Shown here in pieces: positions 50,201-56,336 of a DNA stretch of 64,000 bases; the stretch's first letter is position 1; the number at the start of each line of letters is the position of its first letter. This DNA comes from Siphonodentalium dalli (lineage: Eukaryota; Mollusca; Scaphopoda; Gadilida; Siphonodentaliidae): positions 5,446,976-5,510,975 of the forward strand of contig CP136069.1 in the NCBI GenBank assembly GCA_032622095.1, given 5' to 3'. The notes below the pieces were generated by a model. That model worked only from the letters and a program-made list of their open reading frames with translations, had not been told where the DNA came from and did no database searches. Made by a program: the position numbers and the translations under genes.

Positions 50201-52226
50201 ATATTCTAGCAGCACACCCTTCAGTAATTCTAGCGGAGCACCCTTTTGTTGGAATTTAAAAACCTGCTCCAGAGTTTTAGAATCCTAAAAAATGAGAGAA
50301 ATACATTCCTCTTATCAATATTTAACCCTTTACCCAACAGAACGGCCCTGTGCCAATGCATTCTCTTATATATGCGAGTCGACCATAGGTCGCCTCGCAT
50401 ATATAAGAGAATGCATTGGCTTAACACATTAAAAATTATAAAATTGTTAAAGAATGTAAGAAAAAATGGTAAAAAGTGTTAAAAAAAGATTTTATAATAA
50501 CTATTGTAATTCAATTGAGTATTTGTCACTAAAAACAAGCATTCTGATTGGTCGAGCGCGGCTAACTTTCGTTTTCGATTCACCGACATCGGCCGCTTCA
50601 GCGTGCATCCGCGCGTTGTTGTCTATAGATACCGTTAATCGGCCGCTTCAGCGTGCATCAAATCTGAATGTGGCACGGTCCAATTTCATCGGCGCAGAAC
50701 GGAGTAGCGAAACGAGCCAACCCGCCCCACAGGAAATGGTTACGGAGCAGTGTTCCGAGTAACGCAATGAACAAACCCAATGATTTGTGCACGGTGACAA
50801 CGGCGAAATGAAAGTCTCGATTCGTGTCATGAAAATGACTAAATGATACTTTTTATACAGTTTTTTTGCAAATTCCTTGCTAGATTGAATTACAATGGAG
50901 ATAAACGTACCCTGTTTCGTTGTACATTCTAGGATTCGAGCATGAAAACAGTTTGTGAACTCGCCGGCAAGCCGGCTCGTTCACAAACTGTTTTCATGCT
51001 CGAATCCCAGAAATGTCCAACTCAACAGGGTATGTTTATCTCCTAAATAACCCAAACTGTTATGGTAACTTTCTGAAATACAATTTGAAACAAACCAACA
51101 GGCATTTTATGCCATGCTATTCTTTAATCTAAACTCGGTTTGAGCTGAATTTGATATTCGCACAGCCCTACTGTATGGGATAATGGTTTATTTAATAGTA
51201 TGCAATATTTGATCTCGCTTTGATCTCATATTTTATTCCGCTGATCGAGATGATGACGATAATATTATATTTATAGTCCACTGTTTGGAGATGATGATAA
51301 TGTTATATTTATAGTCCGCTGTTTGGAGATGATGATAATGTTATATTTATAGTCCACTGTTTGAAGATGATGATTATAATGTTATATTTATAGTCCCCTG
51401 TTTGAAGATGATGATTATAATGTTATATTTATAGTCCGCTGTTTGAATGATGATGATAATGTTATATTTATAGTCCACTGTTTGAAGATGATGATTATAA
51501 TGTTATATTTATAGTCCGCTGTTTGGATGATGATGATAATGTTATATTTATAGTCCGCTGTTTGGAGATGATGATAATGTTATATTTATAGTCCCCTCTT
51601 TTGGATGATGATGATAATGTTATATTTATAGTCCCCTCTTTTGGATGATGATGATGATGATAATGTTATATTTATAGTCCCCTCTTTTGGATGATGATGA
51701 TAATGTTATATTTATAGTCCCCTCTTTTGGATGATGATGACACAGTTATATTTATAGTCCCCTCTTTTGGATGATGATAATGTTATAATTATAGTCCACT
51801 GTTTGGAGATGATGATGACAATGTTAAGGATACGCTTGGTGCTGATATCTTCGGTGATACTAAGGAATCGAAAACCAAAGATGAACAAAACAAGAAAATC
51901 AATAAACCTACAACGAAGGAACAGCTAGCTAAAGATAACGTGAGTCAGATTGTAACAATTCTTCAGTGTTATTGGATGAATCGGGAGTGTTATTGGATGA
52001 ATTGGGAGTGTTATTTGATGAATCGGGAGTGTTATTGAATGAATCGCGAGTGTTATTGGATGAATCAGGAGTGTTATTGAATGAATCGCGAGTGTTGTTC
52101 GATGAATCGGGAGTGTTATTGTATGATTTTAATTGTTTTATCTATATTGTCTCATTACAGGATAGAGTTATTCCACCGCTGTTCGACGACGATGATGACG
52201 ATGATGATCTCGACTGGCTGAGTTGA
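1478..52226 (+). CDS. FKBP15: FKBP15 (WAFL) orthologue, 3' portion, six exons
   Basis: Spliced gene: join of 1478-1741, 3296-3403, 5252-5420, 46177-47143, 51795-51939 and 52161-52226. All introns begin GT and end AG, the phases agree (0, 0, 1, 2, 0), and the sum of 1,719 nt gives 572 residues plus TGA. The match to vertebrate FKBP15 rests on three recalled landmarks in order: a block VKKIMNSVYRDLKQEFE followed by ESYSGADVLTAILNAIK after a coiled coil, then an acidic Glu-rich stretch, and a C-terminus PPLFDDDDDDDDLDWLS (human ends in a nearly identical Asp run plus IDWLG). FKBP15 is a cytosolic protein linked to early endosomes and actin; its FKBP-like and WH1-like N-terminal domains would lie upstream of this window. 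The 3' end is complete and the 5' end is missing. The 50.7-kb span is almost all tandem repeats in introns. A reading by similarity search was not possible, but phase agreement across six exons makes the model firm. Confidence 0.87.
1774..2682. repeat. CAT/CAC triplet array in FKBP15 intron
   Basis: About 0.9 kb of interrupted (CAT)n and CAC triplets with scattered CGT, GAT, CCT and CAA variants. It contains a longer internal duplication of about 300 bp: the block near 2095-2290 is repeated near 2395-2560, including the same non-triplet passage CATAATTTTCACC. The strings of His, Met or Ile in the open frames are artefacts of the triplet. It sits in the intron 1742-3295. Confidence 0.92.
2682..2988. 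mobile_element. Composite foldback element, family C
   Basis: CTGCTTAGGCCTCATCTTCT at the left is mirrored by AGAAGATGAGGCCTAAGCAG near 2880-2899, followed by a degenerate copy of the family C hairpin that ends CCTCTGGGGACCTCATTCT. The same two modules are adjacent at 56357-56465 and 56938-57045, so they probably move as one family. No coding content. Confidence 0.6.
3019..3330 (+). repeat. 156-bp tandem duplication spanning an FKBP15 splice acceptor
   Basis: Copy 1 is 3019-3174 and copy 2 is 3175-3330. They differ at only a handful of bases. Each contains intron sequence and the first 35 nt of the exon VKKIMNSVYR. Only copy 2 keeps the AG acceptor and runs into the complete exon. Confidence 0.9.
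3140..3174 (+). pseudogene. Dead copy of the 5' end of FKBP15 exon b
   Basis: These 35 nt match the first 35 nt of the exon at 3296 except near the end (GGGAATT instead of GGGACTT). The preceding TATGTCG replaces TATGCAG, so the splice acceptor AG is lost. The fragment is cut off by the second duplicate. It is a pseudoexon and not part of the message. Confidence 0.8.
3296..3403 (+). CDS. FKBP15: FKBP15 exon b (conserved post-coiled-coil block)
   Basis: 36 codons, phase 0 to phase 0, acceptor TATATGCAG and donor GTATGA. It encodes VKKIMNSVYRDLKQEFEPAE followed by SYSGADVLTAILNAIK. Vertebrate FKBP15 has the same spacing here, with a motif of the type VKKIMNxVFxxLRxEFE and then ESYNG and an Ile-Lys end. 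This is the strongest family identifier in the window after the C-terminus. Confidence 0.88.
4208..4325. mobile_element. Long hairpin (foldback MITE) of about 118 bp
   Basis: The left arm GTTTCTCTCATATGATATTT returns as AAATATCATATGAGAGAAAC at the right end. The inner arms CAGTTTTCTC and GAGAAAACTG close the stem near 4260. There are a few mismatches. No open frame. Confidence 0.75.
4684..4814. mobile_element. Long hairpin (foldback MITE) of about 131 bp
   Basis: The outer arms ATCTCACA and TGTGAGAT enclose further complementary blocks (TTTCTATTTTATACG with CGTATAAAATAG; CTAAATTC with GAATTTAG; GAGCC with GGCTC). It is a near-continuous stem with scattered mismatches and no coding capacity. 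Confidence 0.75.
5252..5420 (+). CDS. FKBP15: FKBP15 exon c (acidic region start)
   Basis: 169 nt, phase 0 to phase 1, acceptor TACATTGACAG and donor after GACAAAG is GTACCC. It starts NTTLKLIKGNRETTPIEDQ and passes into a run of Glu, Asp and Gln ending in DEEFEDASDK. Human FKBP15 has an equivalent hydrophobic strand followed by a Glu-rich stretch at this point. The final G joins GT of the exon at 46177 to make Gly. The intron that follows is 40.8 kb long. Confidence 0.85.
5505..5555. repeat. 19-bp direct repeats at the edge of the satellite
   Basis: AAGGTCACGGAGAATCATT occurs twice in a row and a third, truncated copy (AAGGTCACGGAGG) runs straight into the first satellite monomer. This marks the left junction of the 27-bp array. 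Confidence 0.8.
5555..17090. repeat. Satellite block A
   Basis: The left 11.5 kb of the array. It begins with a 241-bp tandem duplication (5643-5883 and 5884-6124). At about 7049, 7238 and 7481 a multi-monomer motif with TCATTTCTCT then TCATTTGGCT units recurs at 189 and 243 bp (7 and 9 monomers). All 26-bp monomers of the array are in this block, mostly near the ends of larger duplications. From 10290 a 2,914-bp duplication follows. Confidence 0.9.
10290..17090. repeat. Higher-order duplication, 2.9-kb unit
   Basis: The order of monomer variants from 10290 is repeated from 13204 (shift 2,914 bp = 108 monomers minus 2 bp because of two 26-bp units). The shift grows to 3,265 bp downstream (for example 12233 matches 15498), meaning 13 extra monomers (351 bp) in the second copy. 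Copies are near-identical, one visible difference being CCTTATAC at about 10436 against CCTTACAC in copy 2. Confidence 0.85.
17091..18273. mobile_element. Non-autonomous hAT transposon, copy 1
   Basis: 1,183 bp. The left end CAGTGTTCGCGCTG is the exact inverse of the right end CAGCGCGAACACTG (14-bp inverted repeats). Both sides carry CATGTCAT (17083-17090 and 18274-18281), an 8-bp target-site duplication; removing the element and one copy restores a perfect 27-bp monomer. An 8-bp duplication with CAGTG termini is diagnostic of the hAT superfamily. Both subterminal regions contain repeats of TTTGGCTAA, and the block ATTTGGCTAATAAAA ... ACTTTTGGCTAAA appears at both ends in the same orientation. 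A poly-C run of 15 is at 17970-17984. There is no transposase frame, so it needs a transposase in trans. Confidence 0.92.
18274..24977. repeat. Satellite block B
   Basis: 6,704 bp, that is 248 monomers plus the 8-bp hAT target duplication. The segment at about 22.8-24.0 kb repeats the variant order of 15.4-16.6 kb at a shift of 7,374 bp. Variants TCATATGTTT and TCATATGGAT are common. There is no 26-bp unit. Confidence 0.9.
24978..26167. mobile_element. Non-autonomous hAT transposon, copy 2
   Basis: 1,190 bp with the same 14-bp inverted repeats and the same CATGTCAT duplication (24970-24977 and 26168-26175) as copy 1. By eye the two copies read the same throughout except that the poly-C run is 22 here against 15 there, which accounts for all 7 bp of length difference. 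The flanking monomers are also alike, so this copy arose by duplication of satellite plus element, not by a second transposition. The 99-codon frame at 25828-26127 exists only because of the poly-C length and is not a gene. Confidence 0.92.
26168..44184. repeat. Satellite block C
   Basis: 18.0 kb. The region 28.1-28.8 kb repeats 19.6-20.4 kb at a shift of 8,434 bp; near the hAT ends the shift is 7,894 bp, so 20 monomers were gained. A local expansion of TCATATGTCT units fills 26.8-27.6 kb. A 4.1-4.3-kb duplication covers 33.7-41.8 kb. Near 42.85-43.75 kb a pattern with CCATGTG, TTTCAC and TTTGGAT variants is duplicated at about 460 bp. The right edge ends at TCATTTGCCATGCGGC. Confidence 0.9.
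33656..41840. repeat. Higher-order duplication, 4.1-4.3-kb unit
   Basis: Rare markers fix the register. TGTATAAAGG at 33656 matches 37951 (shift 4,295). CAACGTG at 34670 matches 38958 (shift 4,288), because the second copy has a 7-bp deletion in the monomer at about 38935. The CACATATGTC unit at 37749 matches 41821 (shift 4,072), so a further 8 monomers (216 bp) are absent from copy 2. Apart from these the variant order is the same over about 4 kb. Confidence 0.88.
44257..45603. mobile_element. Helentron-like element with ~160-bp tandem core, copy 1
   Basis: The left end TTTTAACTCAAC is a worn form of TTTTTAGCTCAACTT (an intact copy of that start lies inside at 44532). The right end has AAGTTGAGCTA, the inverse of TAGCTCAACTT, followed by the small hairpin AGTGTCA-T-TGACACT and CATT. 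Between them are about seven core units with GGCTACAGGTCGTAC, GACATGTAGATGGGAACGAG and ACATGGCCGCCAGCAGCCAT. Inverted subterminal repeats, a hairpin at the 3' end and an internal tandem array fit Helentron-derived (HINE or oyster pearl-type) elements. No replicase or helicase frame is present. Confidence 0.65.
45669..46030 (+). mobile_element. Decayed tRNA-derived SINE with duplicated tail
   Basis: GCTCCGTGGTCCAGTGGTTA followed by GCGCGTCAGACTTTCC looks like the 5' half of a tRNA with an A-box (TGGTCCAGTGG). A good B-box is not visible, and the 3' half does not fold as a tRNA, so this is not a tRNA gene. Downstream a block GTGGCTGTACCTCC ... GAGCAGTAGATGGTTA of about 44 bp is tandemly duplicated at 45940-46027. 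The element lies about 150 bp before an FKBP15 exon. Confidence 0.5.
46177..47143 (+). CDS. FKBP15: FKBP15 exon d (long acidic, disordered region)
   Basis: 967 nt, phase 1 to phase 2. The acceptor is GTATATTTTCCAG. The peptide runs GEKQEDKEESIVMATDIQP to SSREPPPLLDDEPD and is rich in Asp, Ser, Glu and Val with no predicted fold, as in the variable region of FKBP15 before its tail. Residues encoded at about 46535-46770 contain a 39-residue (117-bp) tandem duplication with repeats such as DDRVTVSxGDDMVTHSDDSV. The donor GTAAGA at 47144 completes AG to AGT (Ser) with the next exon. Reading past the donor gives TAA at once, so only this first of four repeated donors keeps the frame. Confidence 0.85.
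47092..47308 (+). repeat. 55-bp tandem repeat of an exon end and its splice donor
   Basis: The last 52 nt of the exon with its GTAAG donor are followed by three further units at 47144-47198, 47199-47253 and 47254-47308. Units 2-4 have one extra C in the C-run (six against five). GT donors stand at 47144, 47199 and 47254 in identical GATAG-GTAAG context; the last unit ends GATAT-GTGAG at 47309. Confidence 0.95.
47330..50245. repeat. 30/31-bp satellite in FKBP15 intron
   Basis: About 2.9 kb of units of two kinds: a 30-bp type (GGCACACCCTTTATCTAGC then AGTATTCTAGT) and a 31-bp type (AACACACCCTTCATCTAGC then ACTATTCTAATG). Shortened 23-bp units with CACACCCTTTAGTTTTCTAG recur every few units, which creates a visible higher-order pattern. 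The right end decays into CCCTTCAATATTCTAG units from about 50020. All frames contain stops. Confidence 0.95.
50332..50500. mobile_element. Half of a piggyBac-type MITE
   Basis: TTAA at 50332 is followed by CCCTTTACCCAACAG, the same terminus as the complete element at 55553-55952. The sequence then continues with the 69-bp palindrome (50352-50420) and the passage up to GTTAAAAAAAGATTTT, which is the reverse complement of the right half of the complete element. The other terminus is missing. Confidence 0.7.
50352..50420. repeat. 69-bp near-perfect palindrome, copy 2
   Basis: Same sequence as 1251-1319, here within a truncated TTAA-type MITE. Confidence 0.85.
50588..50659. repeat. 22-bp direct repeat, 50 bp apart
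   Basis: ATCGGCCGCTTCAGCGTGCA (plus TC) occurs at about 50588 and again at 50638. The stretch is GC-rich compared with its surroundings. Apart from this I see nothing in 50500-50897; it is intronic. Confidence 0.7.
50898..51043. mobile_element. 146-bp foldback MITE
   Basis: GGAGATAAACGTACCCTGTT at the left is mirrored by AACAGGGTATGTTTATCTCC at the right. The inner stem GTTCACAAACTG / CAGTTTGTGAAC closes around CGCCGGCAAGCCGGC. The arms are about 70 bp with few mismatches. Confidence 0.8.
51250..51794 (+). repeat. 38-41-bp tandem repeat of a splice acceptor and exon start
   Basis: About 13 units of the form GTTATATTTATAG, then TCCACTGTTTGGAGATGATG, then ATAAT precede the genuine exon. Each unit copies the AG acceptor and the first 25 or so nt of the exon at 51795. 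The oldest-looking units read CCACTGTTTGGAG or CCGCTGTTTGG; those nearest the exon read CCCCTCTTTTGGATG. Unit lengths are not multiples of three, so use of an upstream AG would shift frame or meet a TAG or TAA soon. Confidence 0.93.
51795..51939 (+). CDS. FKBP15: FKBP15 exon e (LFGDDDD segment)
   Basis: 145 nt, phase 2 to phase 0. The first T completes AG to Ser, followed by PLFGDDDDNVKDTLGADIFG and a Lys-rich stretch to TKEQLAKDN. The donor GTGAGT follows at 51940. Only this last AG of a ladder of similar acceptors leads into an uninterrupted frame through to the donor. The motif LFG plus an Asp run resembles the acidic L-F motifs of FKBP15 tails. Confidence 0.82.
51969..52130. repeat. 21-bp minisatellite in the last FKBP15 intron
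   Basis: Seven full units of TTATTGGATGAATCGGGAGT (plus G) with point changes and a partial eighth. It takes up most of the 221-bp intron 51940-52160. The frame of the final exon is open across it (a repeat of LLDESGV), but read from the previous exon the frame stops within the array, so retention of the intron would truncate the protein. Confidence 0.92.
52161..52226 (+). CDS. FKBP15: FKBP15 last exon (Asp-rich C-terminus)
   Basis: 66 nt including TGA at 52224-52226; acceptor TCTCATTACAG. It encodes DRVIPPLFDDDDDDDDLDWL and a final Ser. The Pro-Pro-x-Leu-Phe, Asp-run, Asp-Trp-Leu end is the characteristic FKBP15 tail and fixes the orthology and the 3' end of the coding region. Confidence 0.9.
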   Translation, partial: DRVIPPLFDDDDDDDDLDWLS

Positions 52227-52446
52227 TGGAATTTTTCTGTCTCATTAATGATAACATTTATTGCTTTCATTTATTCTCAGCCTATTTCTAAAATCCATTG
52301 ATTGAGCCATTCCATTGAGTATATGATGTTTATATATAAGATGTTTCATGCATGATTTGATTTACATGTGTATGGTGCCTTGTGTTGTGGCTATAATCCC
52401 GAATGCAAAGCCAAATGTTTCTATACCAAACTCAGTACTATAGTAG
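52227..52446 (+). other. Probable FKBP15 3' UTR
   Basis: AT-rich sequence following the stop codon. I see no AATAAA or ATTAAA in these 220 bp; the poly(A) site may lie further on, beyond or within the MITE that starts at 52447. Confidence 0.45.
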
Positions 52447-52895
52447 TTAAAGGTACTCAATCCGATTCGATGGTCCCCATATCATCAGATTCCAACAACT
52501 ATACAATTTTTTTAAATGCCGCTTCAGTCAACTGATTCAGTTATCAGAATTGATTAATTACCCAAAACTAATGCTAACCACAGTTAACTATAGTATAAAA
52601 TTGCCCAAAACCTGTTATTTATCAACATTTTGTTCAACAAAATTTTGCTCCTTTGTCAGATATCTAACACAAAAAAGCCACTTGATTTTATAGTTATCCA
52701 TCTTCATCCGCAATTTGGTCCAAGACTGTCCTCTTGTCGACTTTTTACTGGGCCACTAAAAATTATCAGTGGTGAAAAATAACAGATTAAAAAAATTTAT
52801 ATCTGATCACTCTTAGCTTTGATGGGTGGGTTCCTCGACTCGAATCAAATATTTGTTACCCCCCGAAGCCAAGGAGATAGTAATTTGCGAACGTT
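52447..52895. mobile_element. Degenerate MITE, family E
   Basis: Starts TTAAAGGTACTCAATCCGAT and later shares the passages GTTATCCATCTT, TCTGATCACTCT and GGGTGGGTTCCTCGACTCGA with the complete element at 57323-57724. The right terminus is worn away. Confidence 0.65.
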
Positions 52896-53204
52896 CATTC
52901 TGATTATGCATCATTAATGTATCTATTTATCATATCACATGAAACTCCTATTATATCGCGCCAACAAAATAACTGCGCAGAATAATACTATTTCAAAAAG
53001 CTGTGCATGAGACCAACACCCCGACATTGCCAAATGATTGCTTTGTTCATTAAAGTTAAATTATTGTCCAACTTCAAAAGAAAACAGGAACAAAAACAAA
53101 GAGACATATTGTGGGACTATATTTTTCGTCGCCAATCAGAGCACGCAATACTGTCATATACAGTTGTGAAGTGTCTCAGCTAACTCTGTGCATGTATGCA
53201 TTTT
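52896..53204. other. Nothing recognised
   Basis: AT-rich single-copy-looking sequence without a coding block or clear repeat. Confidence 0.4.
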
Positions 53205-55016
53205 TAGCTCAACTTTACTTTGTAAAGTTTGAGCTATTGCCATGGCTTTGTCGTCCGTGTGTGCGTGTGTGTGTGTGTACGTAAGGCGTCAACAATGCAG
53301 GCTACAGGTTGTACCTTTGGTCGGATCATTATGAAATTTGTCATAGCTGTTGACATCAACATTTAGACCAGAATGATTAATTTTGGGTCATTCGGAAAAA
53401 AAACATGGCCACCAGCGGCCATCTTGGATTTCAAAATTCAATCCATTAGCACGGACTACAGGCCGTACTGTTTGTCTGATCATCATCAAATTTGTCATGG
53501 ATGATAATATTGACATGTAGATGGGAACGAGTATTTTGGGGTCATTCGGCCAAAAAACATGGCCGCCAGCAGCCATCTTGGATTTTACTCTTTGTATGAC
53601 TAAATTCTTTAGCACGGGCTGCAGGTCGTACCTTTAGTCTGATCATCATAAAATTTGTCATGGATATTAACAATGACATGTAGATGGGAACGAGTAATTT
53701 TGGGGTCATTCGGCCAAATAACATGGTCGCCAGCAGCCATCTTGGATTTTACTCTTTGTATGACTAAATCCTTTAGCACGGGCTACAGGTCTTACTTTTA
53801 GTCTGATCATCATAAAATTTGTCAAGAATGTTAATAATGACATGTAGATGGGAACGAGTAATTTTGGGGTCATTCGGCCAAAAAACATGGCCGCCAGCAG
53901 CCATCTTTGATTTTACTCTGTGTATGACTAAATCCTTTAGCACGGGCTACAGGTCGTACCTTTAGTCTGATCATCATAAAATTTGTCATGGCTGTTGAAA
54001 ATGGAATGTAGATGGGAACGAGTCATTTTGGGGTCATTCGGACAAAAAACATGGCCGCCAGTGGCCATCTTGGATTTCAAAATTTAATCCATTAGCACGG
54101 ACCACAGGTCGTACTGTTTGTTTGATCATCATGAAATTTGTCGTGGATGTTAATATTGACATGTAGATGGGAACGAGTAATTTTGGGGTCATTCGGCCAA
54201 AAAACATGGCCGACAGCAGCCATCTTGGATTTTACTCTTTGTATGACTAAATTCTTTAGCACGGGCTGCAGGTCGTACCTTTAGTCTGATCATCATAAAA
54301 TTTGTCACGGATGTTAACAATGACATGCAGATGGGAACGAGTAATTTTGGGGTCATTCGGCCGAAAAAAAAGGCTGCCAGCAGCCATCTTGGATTTTACT
54401 CTTTGTATGACTAAATTCTTTAGCACGGGCTACATGTCGTACCTTTAGTCTGATCATCATAAAATTTGTCATGAATGTTATTAATGACATGTAGATGGGA
54501 ACGAGTCATTTTGGGGTCATTCAGCCAAAAAACGTGGCCGCCAGCAGCCATCTTGGATTTTACTCTTTGTATGACTAAATTCTTTAGCATGGGCTACATG
54601 TCGTACCTTTAGTCTGATCATCATAAAATTTGTCTTGAATGTTATTAATGACATGTAGATGGGAACGAGTCATTTTGGGGTCATTCAGCCAAAAAACGTG
54701 GCCGCCAGCAGCCATCTTGGATTTTACTCTTTGTATGACTAAATTCTTTAGCATGGGCTACAGGTCGTACCTTTAGTCTGATCGTCATAAAATTTGTCAT
54801 AGATGTTAACGATGACATGTAGATGGGAACGACTCATTTTGGGGTCATTTGGCCGAAAATATGGCCGCCAGCAGCCATCTTGGATTTTACGTTTCTCTTC
54901 ATGTCTATAAACTAGTATTAGACATTCAACTTTCCACATTCCTAATCGCTCCATTGACTAATACATTAAATTATTCCCTTTCCAAGTTGAGCTACAGTGT
55001 CATTGACACTTTCATT
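53205..55016. mobile_element. Helentron-like element with ~160-bp tandem core, copy 2
   Basis: Left end TAGCTCAACTTTACTTTG and right end CCAAGTTGAGCTACAGTGTC plus the ATTGACACTTTCATT hairpin, as in the other two copies. About ten core units lie between, most with ACATGGCCGCCAGCAGCCAT and GCACGGGCTACAGGTCGTAC. A (GT)n run is at 53258-53278 just inside the left end. No coding capacity. Confidence 0.68.
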
Positions 55017-55240
55017 CAGCTTCTTTTAAAGATTTTGATTTCTTAAAAAGCTAGTTTTTTCCATGTGATATAAAAGCTCTTCAACTCGTTATGTTGGGAT
55101 ATAAGATTTTATAAAAATATTTATGAAATTCGTTTCATAAATTGATTCACAACTCATCTTCGACTCGTTGTGAATAAAATTTATCAATAACTCATTGGAG
55201 ATCCCAATAATTACATTGTTCCTGCTCTTTGATATTTACT
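55017..55240. other. AT-rich spacer with a weak inverted repeat
   Basis: Between about 55110 and 55195 GAAATTCGTTTCATAAATTG and CAACTCATC / GACTCGTTG pair imperfectly, suggesting a worn foldback element. Nothing coding. Confidence 0.4.
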
Positions 55241-55338
55241 GAGAGATTTCCGATGAATGGCAACAAGCCATATTTCCGACTAAATCCTGAAAAGTTACCC
55301 ATAATTCTGCTGTGGTTAAGGAGTCGATTATTTAGGGC
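55241..55338. mobile_element. Single arm of foldback MITE, family G
   Basis: GATGAATGGCAACA through TTACCCATAATTCTGCTGTG to GGAGTCGATTATTTAGGGC matches one arm of the complete hairpin at 58574-58781. The second arm is absent. Confidence 0.65.
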
Positions 55339-55705
55339 ATTACTATACAAATCCATATAGAACATATGGTCAATACACATCCCGTTGACATCACACCTTG
55401 TATTTCATTTATTATATTCCAGACCTTTGTTTGACTTAATTTTTCAAAACCAACAAATTTATATTTTATTGGACACTTCACCGAAGTTTGATAAGAATTT
55501 AATAATATGATATTTACGTAAATGGAAATTCATGACATATTGACAACGAATATTAACCCTTTACCCAACAAACCGGCCAAAACCGGCCAAATAAAGCTTC
55601 AACAGCCTAAAATATCTTCGGTCTGTCTCAATAGAACCATACAAATATGGATATCTTTGGAACCGGCTCATTGACCACATTGTGATGGTTACAGTTATGC
55701 CCTAT

Positions 55706-55774
55706 GCCAATGCATTCTCTTATATATGCGAGTCGACCATAGGTCGCCTCGCATATATAAGAGAATGCATTGGC
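55706..55774. repeat. 69-bp near-perfect palindrome, copy 3
   Basis: Same as 1251-1319, within the TTAA-flanked MITE. Confidence 0.85.
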
Positions 55775-55853
55775 CTAAAAAAAATCTTTTTTTAACACTT
55801 TTTACCATTTTTTCTTACATTCTTTAACAATTTTATAATTTTTAATGTGTTAA

Positions 55854-55922
55854 GCCAATGCATTCTCTTATATATGCGAGGCGACCTATGGTCGACTCGC
55901 ATATATAAGAGAATGCATTGGC
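55854..55922. repeat. 69-bp near-perfect palindrome, copy 4, inverted
   Basis: Reverse complement of the other three copies, as shown by the asymmetric centre GGCGACCTATGGTCGACT. Confidence 0.85.
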
Positions 55923-56091
55923 ACAGGGCCCTTCTGTTGGGTAAAGGGTTAATTGAAAATGTTTTGAGGTTGGTTGGGTTTTCGTCCTGTCCAGCTACAT
56001 CACGATGTCAGTTTTATAAGCAAGATCATTGAGTCGCGGCCGTATTGGATTCATCCAGCTTCGCTCCGTGGTTTCAGAGATTCATCCACCC

Positions 56092-56231
56092 CCGGTTCCG
56101 TGGTTTTAGTGCTACAGGTCAAAGTTCTCGAGTAGCATTTCCATATATGGAGCTTTTGAATATTCATGACTACCATATATGGAAATGCTAGTCCAGAACT
56201 TCGACCTGTACCACTAAAACCAGGGAACCGG
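56092..56231. mobile_element. 140-bp foldback element
   Basis: CCGGTTCCGTGGTTTTAGTG is mirrored by CACTAAAACCAGGGAACCGG, and AGCATTTCCATATATGG by CCATATATGGAAATGCT, around a loop GAATATTCATGACTA. Stem of about 60 bp with mismatches. Confidence 0.78.
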
Positions 56232-56336
56232 ACTTGGTAGATCCAACATGGCCGCAAGTTAGTGACAGGGCGTATTGTCAAAATAAAAAAGATTAATTGA
56301 AAAAAATAAAATTTAAGCCTCCCAATCAAGTCTGGG

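Larger units (their letters stand above)
55553..55952. mobile_element. piggyBac-type MITE with two palindrome copies
   Basis: TTAA flanks at 55553-55556 and 55949-55952. The body begins CCCTTTACCCAACA and ends TGTTGGGTAAAGGG, exact inverses. Inside are two copies of the 69-bp palindrome in opposite orientation (55706-55774 and 55854-55922) separated by a T-rich segment. Non-autonomous, 392 bp. Confidence 0.85.

Noticed and set aside
47330-50245. Common origin of the 30/31-bp satellite and the 27-bp satellite
   Set aside because: They share only CCCTT and ATCTA at different spacing, which is too little to claim homology.
50466-50762. 98-codon ORF with a GC-rich coding look
   Set aside because: It lies in an FKBP15 intron, includes MITE sequence at its start, has no recognisable domain and no support from splice signals.
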